Below the pieces are notes generated by a model. It saw nothing but the letters and a program-made list of their open reading frames with translations. It had not been told where the DNA came from and made no database searches. From NCBI GenBank assembly GCA_017961365.1, contig JAGCXI010000034.1, positions 1 through 32,680 of the forward strand: 32,680 nucleotides of DNA, given 5' to 3'. Shown piece by piece: positions 8,818 through 17,652 of this stretch. The translations under genes and the position numbers were made by a program. Origin of the DNA: Clostridia bacterium (GTDB taxonomy: Bacteria; Bacillota; Clostridia; Christensenellales; CAG-1252). Position 1 is the first letter of the stretch; each line of letters opens with the position of its first letter.

Positions 8818-9830
8818 TTATTCCACAACTTCTTCCACAATGTATTCCAACGTCGCAAACGCGGAATCAAGATAAATCAAATGCTCGAAAACGCCACCGA
8901 TCGCTTTGACCGAGACCGTATGCTTCCCTGCCTTGGTTTCATCGGAGATGCCGATCGTCGTGAGGAATTCATCCCCGCCGTCGACGGACGCTTTATACCC
9001 CGAAGCATGCTCGACGGACGCCCACGTGACGCTCCCGCTCGCCTTTTCCAAGGAAGGCGCGGAGAGCGTCTCCACGCGTATGGCGAAAGTCTCGGCATCG
9101 GAATCGAGATAGATCGTATTCGCATCCACGCTGCCGATGGCTTTGACATAGATCACGTGATCCCCCTCGCCGAGCTTGGACGCGTCGAAGCTGTCTGCGG
9201 AGCGGAAAGCATTGTTATCCGCCTTGGCTTTATAACCGCTCGCATGCGGAACAGGCGTCCAAGTGACGGTCGTCCCGCTCTGTGAAAGCGAAGGCTTGTC
9301 AAGCTTCACAACGTCTAATTCAAACTCAGCGGAAGCATCGGAATCGCGATAAAGGGTATATCCCGATACGCCGCCGAGCGCCTTGACCGAGATATTATAT
9401 TCTCCGACGTCCAGTCCGGAAACGTCGAACGACGTTGCGTTTCCTTGCGATTCGTCATTCATCGTCACGGCATACCCGAAGGCATTCGAGACATCATTCC
9501 AACGAAGCATCTTTTCCGCATCCAAGGCAAGCCCCGTCGGCTTCTCGAGCTTCGCTACGGTAAGATTAAAGGAAGCCTTCTCGGAATCAAGATACACCGT
9601 GCCGCCGGACACGCCGCCCACCGCTTTCACGGAGACGGGATGCGTTCCCACCGCGACGCCCGCGAGAGAATACTCTCGCTCGGAGATCCCCGCGGTCTGC
9701 GAATCGATCTTCACCTCATAAGAGAATGCGGAGGGGACTGCAGTCCAAGACAAGGAAGCGCCCAAGGTCAGGGCGGGCGTAGCGAGCTTCACGACGGAGA
9801 TCGCTTCGGAAGGAACGGAATCGAGATAAT
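8818..9830 (-). repeat. Tandem ~80-aa protein repeats at the lipoprotein C-terminus
   Basis: Four consecutive modules share the ending KAxGxVxxxxxYxDS. Visible examples are KAVGGVSGGTVYLDS, KALGGVSGYTLYRDS, KAIGSVDANTIYLDS and KAIGGVFEHLIYLDS. Measured at the conserved plus-strand hexamer GGAATC (the LDS/RDS region), the copies lie at 8863, 9100, 9340 and 9583, so the period is 237-243 nt. A more diverged fifth copy with YLDSVPSE lies near 9818. Copies differ at many bases, so they are old or diversifying duplications, not recent identical ones. Confidence 0.85.
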
Positions 9831-12800
9831 TCCCATCCTCATTTCGAGCAATGACACGCAAGGTATAAGCACCCGCTTGCAAAGCCTTCCAATTATAAGA
9901 AGGATCCGCCGTGTCCGCTTTATAAGCGTCGCCTGCCGTAATGATATACGTCACCGCAGAACTCACTTCGCTCCAACTGAGAGACTCATCTTTATTCTTC
10001 ACGATATTCGAGACCGTCGCAAGCTTCGTGACGGTGACGGACTCGGAAGGAACGGAAGGCAGACGGAACGCCGCGGGATCCCCGAGCTCGGAGACGCTGA
10101 TCACATACGTGCCTGCCGCAAGCATGGGATCGAAAGCCGCCTCTCTGACCGAATGCACGCCGCCGATCGCCGCATTAAAGGCATAGCGATATACGCCGTT
10201 CGTCAAGTCGTTATGCGCCCAAGTCAGCTTGGAGCTGTCCGTGACATCCCCTTTCGCCGATACGAAGGTCAAAGCCGTCGGCGTCACCGAACGGACGTAC
10301 GTGCGGACCGTCTTATCGGAATCCAGCGTAAGCTTCTCCGCAGTGCCCACCGCATAGATCGTACATTCGCCTTGCTCTCCCGAAGCAAGCTCGGCTAAAT
10401 AAGCGGCGGAAAGGCTCGTCGCGCTCGTCACGTCGGAGCGGTCGCTCGCGTGCGGGATCTTATTTATATAAGAATAGTTCTCGTATTTGTCACTGTTCGC
10501 AGCGTCATCCACGCTCCAACAAAGCGCGAAAGAATCATTCATCGTTATCGTCGGCGCCACGAGCTTATAGAAGCGCACGGTCTGCTCCGCCGAGGGGAGA
10601 TACGGGATGTACTGCCCATCGTATTTCACACCGTCGCCGTCGTCATCGTTATTGAGATACGCCGAGAAAGCATGCGTACCCGAGGCGAGCGAAGCGCTCG
10701 GAACGGCGTAAGTAAGGTCGGTCGCAGTCGAACCCTCTCTCGAAAGCACGGCGCCGTCAAGCGAATACGTATATTTATCCGTAAACGCTTTGCTGAAAGA
10801 GAGATCCACGAAGGCATCTGCCGTCGGCTTCCTGAAGGAAAGCTCGGGCGTCGCCTGCCTACGCACGATCATCGTGGAGACGTCCGTGGAATCAAGCGTA
10901 TTTTCGCCGTCGCCGAGCGCGCGGAAGACCAGCTTGTAATATCCCGCCGCGGCGAGATCCAAGACGCGCCGCCCCGCGCCGCCGTCCAAAGCGTACTGCG
11001 CGGTCTTATCGGAAAGATCGAGCGAGCGCGACTGATTCGCGGCAAGGACATAGCTCTCATCCAAAGCGTACTCTGCTTCCGCGGGATCGTTATCCGTCTT
11101 TTTGTAAAGAGCAAGCGCGACGCCTGCGGGACCTGCGGCGTAACCGTAGTCACTCATCGAGATCACCTGCGAAGCATAAGCGAGCGTCGGCTTCTTCAAG
11201 CGGACGACGGTGATGACCGCCGAGGCGGAATCAAAGACGGGGATCGTCGTATCTTCGCAATTCGCCGTCACCGTCAAGGTATGCGTGCCCGCTTCCGCGA
11301 GCTTTGCGATCGTATTATTCAAAGCATATTGCAAGGCAGAGAAATAGGTCGAAGAACCGCTGACTTCGATCTTATATCTCGTCGCGCCGTCGACGCTCTT
11401 TTTCACATGCAAGTAACTATCCTTGATCTCGAGCTCGGGCGCCGCAAGACGGGTCACGCGATAAATCGCGGGATCGGAAGCGATCGTGGCGGAATAGCCG
11501 GTCTGCATCGCCGCATTCACGATATGCACGACGTTCTCCCCCGCGCTGTAACTTGCGAGATTACTCTTCAGATTGATAAAGGTGTCGCTCTTGTCAAGAA
11601 GGAGCTCCGTCCCCGTCGAAAGCGAGTAACTGCAAGAAAGCCGCTCTCCGTCTGCGCCCACGCCAAGCGAGAGCCTTCCATTCGAAGAATATTCGCGGAT
11701 GTTCGGCGTCGCATTCTTATAGAAGGTCAGCGAGGCGTATTCGCCGTCGAGATAAAGCTCCGTATCGGACTCCATCTCCTCTTCCGCGTCCTCATCGTCG
11801 ATCATGACTTCGAGGTCCGAAACGGAATAACCGTAACTATACGCCACCTTGAAGGTATAGCCGCCCGCAAGGAGGCTCCCATTCGACAAGAAAGCGTCGT
11901 ACTCATAAGCATGCGCCTCATTCGTGAGGATCGTCTTCACGTAATCCGTGGGCGTCGTCGACGTCCCTTTGGAGAAGACCACGCTGTATTGATAAGTATT
12001 CGAGGGCTGCTTCCAAGCAACGCTCCCCGACGTGACGGTGAGAGGATTCTGCGAGACACTGAAATTCTCCGCCTTATGGATCTGCACGAGGACCTTATCG
12101 CTCGGCACGGCAAGGAAGTCGCCGTTCATCAAGCTGTCCTCCGCGCGGAGGGCGATGGTGGTGACGCGAGACTGGATGGCGGAAGAATTCTCCAAAACGT
12201 ATTTATTTCCGACGTACGGGAGGATGTCATTCCCCAACGTACAGCTATGAGAATAACTGCCGTCCGAAATGATCTCGATCTCGATGCGGTCGCGATCATT
12301 ATACTGCGCGCCGCCTTGCACGTGGCGGATGCGATAAGAGGGCTTTTGCAGCTTCAAGATCGTCTTGGTCTCGGAATATTTTCCCAAGCACCCCTTCTTT
12401 CTCGTCGTCTCGCCGTCGCAAACGATCGTAGAGCCGTAATTCTTCATGTCATTGCCCGTGACCGAGATGCGATACGTGCCGGAAGAGAGCGGATTTTGCT
12501 CCGTACCGAGGACATACAAGACCTTGCTGTCCACGCTCTTGAACTCCGCCTTTCCGTCTTTCTCCTGCCTCACCGTATAGACGGTATCGCCGCCGAGATG
12601 CGACCACGAGACATTGACCCCGACATTCGAATTCACCGAAACGACGGGAGCGTCCAATACATAAAGCCCCGTGATGCTCGCCCAACGGCTGAACGTATTT
12701 TTGGTTTGATAGATCGGCTTCACGTAAAGATCCACCATCGTATCCGCTCTGAGATTGCTCCCTTCTTCATAAAGCACCATCGGCTCGGAGGTGAAATCCA

Positions 12801-13887
12801 CGCGATCCGACCAAGGCGTGCCGTCCGTTGTCCCACGCAAATAATAGGAACAATTCTCGATATTATTCCAAGTGACGGCGCCTCCCGTCACGTCAAGCCC
12901 CGTAATGGGAGCATTCATCTTGACATTCACTTCCGCGACGTCTGCGGGCGCGATATAAAGCCTGCCGTCGGGATCCACGACGTTATCCGTCCCCATCGGC
13001 TCCACGCGCAGATTGAAAGCGCTGTCAAGCTGCGAGATCTCCGGGAAAGCAAGCTTCACTTTTCCCTGCCCGCCGCCGGGCGTCTCTTTGGGGGTGGTGC
13101 GTACGGCGGGTCTGCTGAGCTCATTCCCGTAATACGCCGTGACGACATAACCGAAAGAATTCGCCACTTTCGAGATGAGGATGCTTTCCTCCTTATCGTC
13201 ATACTCGATCTGCCCTACGGAGCCGAGCTTGCAAAAATCAATGGGGTCGCTCCAATAAGAATACGCCACATTCAGCTTGCCGTCCTCATAAGAAAGAGGC
13301 ACGGTCTCGCGAATGCGTACTTTATAAAGCTTGCCCGCCTCGAAATCATAAGTCATAGAAGCGCCGGAGACCGAGACAAAAGACTCCGCGCCATCCACCT
13401 GCAATGCGATCTCATATTGCGGATTCTTGGCGTTATCCGTCTGCTCCCAGCTGAGCGTGACAAGCCCGTCTTTCGTGATGGAAGCCGCCACGGACGCGCG
13501 CGCGATATCATTTAATTTATAAAAAGCAATGGGCTGGAGCACTTTCCATTCTCCGCCCTCATAATATTCCAAATTATATTCACAAGTCTCCGTGAAAGGA
13601 AGCGTCACGTAAGACATCCCCGCTTCTACGGAGATCACGTCATTCTGCCGCTTATCATAAAGCCGTAGCTGACGATACGGGATATTCTCCCAAGAGAATA
13701 CCAAGAGCCGCTCCGACGTCCTCGATGAGAGAGAATAAACGGGCGTGTCGGAAGAAGTATCTCCTCCTCCCGACGACTCACCCGGCTTATTCTTCCCGCC
13801 GCAAGCGGCAAGCGCCATAGTGACTGCCACTGCAAGGCAGATCACTATGGCGAGCAAAATAATTCTTGTCAGTTTTTTCTTTTTCAT
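8818..13887 (-). CDS. Giant FN3-like repeat lipoprotein, 1689 aa
   Basis: A predicted extracellular, lipid-anchored beta-repeat protein. It starts MKKKKLTRI, has a hydrophobic core and a lipobox ALAAC (Cys29), then a Gly/Ser/Asp linker. At least ten units show the pattern W-x-x-V-x-x-A-x-x-Y-x-V typical of FN3-like sandwich domains, for example LSWTAVPSAFSYEV and VTWASVEHASGY. The last roughly 330 residues are four clear tandem copies of an approximately 80-aa module. There is no catalytic motif, LPXTG or transmembrane tail. The ATG at 13887 is the only plausible start, because an in-frame TAA lies three codons upstream. It lacks a normal Shine-Dalgarno: the nearest AGGA lies on the far side of a GC-rich hairpin. 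It is the third gene of the putative operon, 57 nt after the previous lipoprotein. Binding to a glycan or host surface is a family-based guess. Confidence 0.88.
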   Translation of the reverse strand: MKKKKLTRIILLAIVICLAVAVTMALAACGGKNKPGESSGGGDTSSDTPVYSLSSRTSERLLVFSWENIPYRQLRLYDKRQNDVISVEAGMSYVTLPFTETCEYNLEYYEGGEWKVLQPIAFYKLNDIARASVAASITKDGLVTLSWEQTDNAKNPQYEIALQVDGAESFVSVSGASMTYDFEAGKLYKVRIRETVPLSYEDGKLNVAYSYWSDPIDFCKLGSVGQIEYDDKEESILISKVANSFGYVVTAYYGNELSRPAVRTTPKETPGGGQGKVKLAFPEISQLDSAFNLRVEPMGTDNVVDPDGRLYIAPADVAEVNVKMNAPITGLDVTGGAVTWNNIENCSYYLRGTTDGTPWSDRVDFTSEPMVLYEEGSNLRADTMVDLYVKPIYQTKNTFSRWASITGLYVLDAPVVSVNSNVGVNVSWSHLGGDTVYTVRQEKDGKAEFKSVDSKVLYVLGTEQNPLSSGTYRISVTGNDMKNYGSTIVCDGETTRKKGCLGKYSETKTILKLQKPSYRIRHVQGGAQYNDRDRIEIEIISDGSYSHSCTLGNDILPYVGNKYVLENSSAIQSRVTTIALRAEDSLMNGDFLAVPSDKVLVQIHKAENFSVSQNPLTVTSGSVAWKQPSNTYQYSVVFSKGTSTTPTDYVKTILTNEAHAYEYDAFLSNGSLLAGGYTFKVAYSYGYSVSDLEVMIDDEDAEEEMESDTELYLDGEYASLTFYKNATPNIREYSSNGRLSLGVGADGERLSCSYSLSTGTELLLDKSDTFINLKSNLASYSAGENVVHIVNAAMQTGYSATIASDPAIYRVTRLAAPELEIKDSYLHVKKSVDGATRYKIEVSGSSTYFSALQYALNNTIAKLAEAGTHTLTVTANCEDTTIPVFDSASAVITVVRLKKPTLAYASQVISMSDYGYAAGPAGVALALYKKTDNDPAEAEYALDESYVLAANQSRSLDLSDKTAQYALDGGAGRRVLDLAAAGYYKLVFRALGDGENTLDSTDVSTMIVRRQATPELSFRKPTADAFVDLSFSKAFTDKYTYSLDGAVLSREGSTATDLTYAVPSASLASGTHAFSAYLNNDDDGDGVKYDGQYIPYLPSAEQTVRFYKLVAPTITMNDSFALCWSVDDAANSDKYENYSYINKIPHASDRSDVTSATSLSAAYLAELASGEQGECTIYAVGTAEKLTLDSDKTVRTYVRSVTPTALTFVSAKGDVTDSSKLTWAHNDLTNGVYRYAFNAAIGGVHSVREAAFDPMLAAGTYVISVSELGDPAAFRLPSVPSESVTVTKLATVSNIVKNKDESLSWSEVSSAVTYIITAGDAYKADTADPSYNWKALQAGAYTLRVIARNEDGNYLDSVPSEAISVVKLATPALTLGASLSWTAVPSAFSYEVKIDSQTAGISEREYSLAGVAVGTHPVSVKAVGGVSGGTVYLDSEKASFNLTVAKLEKPTGLALDAEKMLRWNDVSNAFGYAVTMNDESQGNATSFDVSGLDVGEYNISVKALGGVSGYTLYRDSDASAEFELDVVKLDKPSLSQSGTTVTWTPVPHASGYKAKADNNAFRSADSFDASKLGEGDHVIYVKAIGSVDANTIYLDSDAETFAIRVETLSAPSLEKASGSVTWASVEHASGYKASVDGGDEFLTTIGISDETKAGKHTVSVKAIGGVFEHLIYLDSAFATLEYIVEEVVE

Positions 13888-13900
13888 CGTTATTTACTGA

Positions 13901-13919
13901 GGGGGCAGGTCTTGCCCCC
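13901..13919 (-). other. GC-rich hairpin in the 57-nt gap between two lipoprotein genes
   Basis: A perfect 7-bp stem GGGGGCA/TGCCCCC with a 5-nt loop lies 13 nt upstream of the ATG of the 1689-aa lipoprotein. On the transcribed strand it is followed by TCAGTAAATAACG with no U-tract, so it is not a standard terminator. An AGGA lies just upstream of the stem. The hairpin could stabilise a processed mRNA end, cause partial attenuation, or act as a structured spacer between the ribosome site and the start. Confidence 0.65.
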
Positions 13920-13944
13920 GTTCCTGATTTTTACGCTCCGAGAC

Positions 13945-16900
13945 TTATTCGGCTGCCGCAGCGGAGATCGTGCTTGCGGAAATACCCGGATCATAGATCT
14001 TGGTGATATACTGCGTGGAAGAGAAGGTATCCGACTGATTTCCGACCGCCAAGATATAGACCTTGATCATGATGTCGCCGTTATAATTCTTCACGTCTCT
14101 CTTATACGTCGCGACGATATCATAGATGTCATTCAAGATGTCATCTTCCTCCGCAGCCGCATCCTTATATTTGATGATGGCATTCTCGGACGTGATCTCC
14201 TCCTGTCTCACACCGACGCCGATAAGATCGCCACCGAATTCCAAGACCTCGTAATACATCCTGTACGTCGCATCCGCGATCCGATTCCAAGAAACGTCGA
14301 TATCATTTCCGTAAGACTTTTGGATCGTAATATCATTATCATTGACCTCGCCGAGGAACTTGACCGTTCCGGCATTTTGGAAAGCGGAAGAATAAACGTA
14401 CGTGCCGTAGTCATCGAAGTAATCACCGTGATGCGCGACGGAGATGGTCTTCGTGCCGACCTCACCCTCCGCAAAGACATAGGTATTGCCGTCGATATAG
14501 CGCATGATGCCGTCGCCGAGATCGAGGATAAAGCCATTGCCTCTATTCTGCGAATTCACTTCCAAGGCGACTTTTCCGCCGTCCATGAAGAAGCCGATCA
14601 GCGGCTTGCTCGGATTTTTCAGCGCGGGCACGTCATTCGTCTTCGTCGGCTGATAATAGACGTAAGTATCGGAATCCATCGTCTTCTCATTATCGCCTTT
14701 ACAGACGACGGTCACGATGGGATAAGGATATTCATCCGTGAACTTCGGATCCAAATAATAATATCCGTCCTCGGCGTTGTATTCATATCCTTCCGTATTT
14801 TCCTTGCTCTTCTCTCCATAGGTATATTTCTTTGCGAGAGAGACGGAGATCTCGTAAGAGCTCGCCACGCGCGGCTCGCCCGCATTTCCGCTACGATCAT
14901 ACGGCGTGTAAGACACAGGCTGCCATCTATAGGTGCTGCCATAGGTCTGCCAAGCGGCGTCGATGGTCGGAAGCTTCACAATACGCGTCCACTCATAACC
15001 TGCCACCACCTCGCCTTTCTCCAGGATCGCGGAGTCGGAGGTGAAATAGGTCTCGTTATCGCCCACGGAACGCACGTTGAAGAAATGTGCGCCGACGCCC
15101 ACGGAAGAGAGGTCAAAGCTCTGTCCCGTCACGACGCCGATCAAGATATTTCTGTCATAGACCTCGAAATCCGTCACGTTGATCTTATATTCGGGCATCG
15201 TCCATTTCAAGGAGCTGCCTTCCACGATGAGGTGGGTCGGAGGCGCAAGCTTGAAGAGCGGCTGCGTCGGCGTAGCGCCGGAGTCCATCGTGATGGGCTC
15301 GCCGTTTTCGAGATTTTTCCCGTGATTACCGATGGCATAGATATAGAAGACACAGCCTTCCTCGGTGAGGGAGAAAGCGGAGCCGTCCGTCTTATAGGTG
15401 AGACCTTCGAGCTTGACGGAATTTCCTTTCACGATGTCGTCCGTCGAGCCCTTCGGCGTCAGCTGGAAGACCTCCGTGCCTGCGCCGCCCGCTCTATTCA
15501 CCGTGATCTTATATCCGACCGCGCCGTACGTGGCGTCCCAAGTCAGCACCGTGCCGCCGTCGATGATGCGGACGTTCTCGGGGGTCTTGAGCTTACTGAG
15601 ATAATAAATGTTCGAGAAATCCGAGCTGATGACGACGCCGTCCTCGGGAACGAGCTCGCCGTCACCCACGCCTGCTTGGACGGTGAAGGACTTTGCGGAG
15701 CCTCTGTAAAGGACGCCGCGCGCGCTCACTCTCGCCAAATAGTCGCCGTTGCTGAAACGAGCGAGCGGAGAAGCCGCTGTGCTGAAGACGTCGTCGATGG
15801 CGCCATTCGCATACAAAGTGTATTGCTTCTCATGCTCCTCCATAAGATTCTCATAGTCCCAAACGTTCTCGTCCGTCCAGACCAGATTGCTGTCGTCGTC
15901 GATGGCGAGATCCTTCGGCGTGGCGAGCTTGCAGAGCTTGACCGTCATCGGAGCAAGCGAGCTCAAAGTGAGCTGACCGTTGATGATGGAATTCTCATTA
16001 AAGCTCATCGAACGCACCTGCAACGTGAAAGTCTTTTTCGCGGTCGAAGAAGGCGTCACAAAGGTGAATTCGCGATCGGTCGTGCCGCTGCTGATCGTCG
16101 TGCCGTCCAAAAGGAGCTGGTAATAGGAGTCATTGCCGCCGATGGTGTCGAAGGCGATCTTCAAAGCATAAGCGCCGTTCGCTTGATTCTCAAGGTCGGT
16201 GGCGGTGAGCTCCTCGGAGAGATAGAAATGACGGGGCGAGGGCAGTCTCGTAACGTGGACCGCATCCGACGGGACGCTATTCACGTACGCCGACTTTCCA
16301 TCCGTATTCACCCCGGCGAGGGTGGTGAGATAAACGTTATAATTCCCTTCCTCTTCAAAAGGATAGGAAGCGCAAAGGACGTCCTTCGCAAGATCCTGTT
16401 CGATGGTCTCGACGATCTCATTATTCGCATTGAGCTTCTCGACGGTGAAGCGGAAGCCGTCACCCTCCGGAACGTAATCCCAATAGAAGAGACCGTTATC
16501 GAATTTCAAGGTCTTGGCAGTAAGGTAATTTGCGGAGATACGCGCGGACCAATTCGTATAGACCGCGGCGCCTTTCACATTCGGCTTGACTCTGACCACG
16601 ATCTGATGGTTCGCCACAATGCCGAACTTATAAGAGGTGCCTTCTTCGACGAGATGCTCCTCCACGTCGGAGCCCGATCCGCCCTCCACGAGGACGTAAT
16701 AGGAATCTGCCACTTCATTCGCCCTCCATTCGACGCAATCTCCGTTAAAGCGGACGCCTTCCACCGCATCGAGATGGGAGACCACTTTCGGGTCGGAATA
16801 ACGGCTGCTCTGATAAAGATTCTCATCGGAGGAAGCGGCTTGGATGGAGATGCTCATACGGGCTCTCTTGGCGGCGTCCTCAAAGACATCGGGATAGGTC

Positions 16901-17634
16901 TGCTCAAGATTCAGCGCATTGACATGCACCGTCACCGCCGCATGCTCTTCGGGCGATCCGTCCGCCGCATACGTCGTAAGCTTTACGTTATACGTGGGAG
17001 CCATCTCCTCGAAGGAGACGGGAGCCCAAGTAAGATACGTGCCGTCATAAAGAGGCTGGGGCGGCGTGGCAAGCATCGTAAAGGAGACTTCCTCACTGTA
17101 CTTGCCGAAGACGTCCTTCGAGCCGACGAGATAAGGTCTCACGCGAAGACGGCTGATGCCCGTCGGCGCGGGATAACTCGACTCGTCGGTATCGATCTTT
17201 TCCTTATTGATCCAAACGAAATAACGAATGGTATCATCGGGATAAGCCGCCTTGAGGGAGGCATCGGACTCAGACCAATCATAATAACCGTCCTTCGCCA
17301 CGACCGTCACGACAGGCAGACACTTGAAGGAGCCGGTGATCGTGCCGATCTCCTTGCCCTTCTCGTTATAGACCTCGACGGATACGTCAAGATTCTCAGC
17401 CGCGTCATCGGGAACGGCGATCTCATAGGTCGTCCCGTCCACGTCCTGCTCTTCGCCGTTCACAAAGGCTTTGCAGACCGTATTCGCGATGGGGTTCGCC
17501 ACCATCAAGACGCCGTCTTTCACCGTAAGCGTGGTTTCTTTCAGAAGCTTGCTGTCGCAAGCGGTCAAGCAGACCGCGCAGACCAGCAACATTGCTATCA
17601 ATACAATACTTAATACTTTTTTCATACTATTCAC
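13945..17634 (-). CDS. Large FN3-like repeat lipoprotein, 1229 aa
   Basis: Predicted surface lipoprotein. MNSMKKVLSI is followed by a hydrophobic segment and a lipobox CLTAC (Cys26). The mature protein carries about eight FN3-like units marked by W-x-x-V and Y-x-V patterns, for example YLTWAPVSF, CVEWRANEVADSYYV and VLTWDATYGAVGYKI. Linkers resemble those in the neighbouring lipoproteins (KLATPKDL, KLKTPENV, KLAPPTHL), which suggests descent from one ancestral module. There is no sorting signal, enzyme motif or membrane tail; the C-terminus is Ala/Ser-rich (ISASTISAAAAE). The start has a GAGGTGA ribosome site at normal spacing, 18 nt after the stop of the first lipoprotein. A long open frame on the opposite strand over the same DNA has no start signals and is a codon-bias shadow. 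The ligand is unknown. Confidence 0.88.
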   Translation of the reverse strand: MNSMKKVLSIVLIAMLLVCAVCLTACDSKLLKETTLTVKDGVLMVANPIANTVCKAFVNGEEQDVDGTTYEIAVPDDAAENLDVSVEVYNEKGKEIGTITGSFKCLPVVTVVAKDGYYDWSESDASLKAAYPDDTIRYFVWINKEKIDTDESSYPAPTGISRLRVRPYLVGSKDVFGKYSEEVSFTMLATPPQPLYDGTYLTWAPVSFEEMAPTYNVKLTTYAADGSPEEHAAVTVHVNALNLEQTYPDVFEDAAKRARMSISIQAASSDENLYQSSRYSDPKVVSHLDAVEGVRFNGDCVEWRANEVADSYYVLVEGGSGSDVEEHLVEEGTSYKFGIVANHQIVVRVKPNVKGAAVYTNWSARISANYLTAKTLKFDNGLFYWDYVPEGDGFRFTVEKLNANNEIVETIEQDLAKDVLCASYPFEEEGNYNVYLTTLAGVNTDGKSAYVNSVPSDAVHVTRLPSPRHFYLSEELTATDLENQANGAYALKIAFDTIGGNDSYYQLLLDGTTISSGTTDREFTFVTPSSTAKKTFTLQVRSMSFNENSIINGQLTLSSLAPMTVKLCKLATPKDLAIDDDSNLVWTDENVWDYENLMEEHEKQYTLYANGAIDDVFSTAASPLARFSNGDYLARVSARGVLYRGSAKSFTVQAGVGDGELVPEDGVVISSDFSNIYYLSKLKTPENVRIIDGGTVLTWDATYGAVGYKITVNRAGGAGTEVFQLTPKGSTDDIVKGNSVKLEGLTYKTDGSAFSLTEEGCVFYIYAIGNHGKNLENGEPITMDSGATPTQPLFKLAPPTHLIVEGSSLKWTMPEYKINVTDFEVYDRNILIGVVTGQSFDLSSVGVGAHFFNVRSVGDNETYFTSDSAILEKGEVVAGYEWTRIVKLPTIDAAWQTYGSTYRWQPVSYTPYDRSGNAGEPRVASSYEISVSLAKKYTYGEKSKENTEGYEYNAEDGYYYLDPKFTDEYPYPIVTVVCKGDNEKTMDSDTYVYYQPTKTNDVPALKNPSKPLIGFFMDGGKVALEVNSQNRGNGFILDLGDGIMRYIDGNTYVFAEGEVGTKTISVAHHGDYFDDYGTYVYSSAFQNAGTVKFLGEVNDNDITIQKSYGNDIDVSWNRIADATYRMYYEVLEFGGDLIGVGVRQEEITSENAIIKYKDAAAEEDDILNDIYDIVATYKRDVKNYNGDIMIKVYILAVGNQSDTFSSTQYITKIYDPGISASTISAAAAE

Positions 17635-17652
17635 CTCATCTATTCACGCCTA

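Noticed and set aside
8818-9830. CRISPR or DNA-level satellite repeat
   Set aside because: The periodicity is about 240 nt, in frame and conserved as protein rather than as DNA.
13901-13919. GC hairpin read as a transcription terminator between lipoprotein genes
   Set aside because: No U-tract follows on the transcribed strand, and the next gene starts 13 nt later with no promoter visible between.
13912-17613. A 1233-codon open frame on the plus strand, and similar very long plus-strand frames opposite the other minus-strand genes (for example 353-2200, 3308-5749, 10450-13515 and 17671-21174)
   Set aside because: They mirror the real genes because TTA, CTA and TCA codons are rare there. Their translations are low-complexity, rich in Arg, Ile, His and Asp, and lack ribosome sites and domains. 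The minus-strand frames have signal peptides, lipoboxes or helicase motifs.
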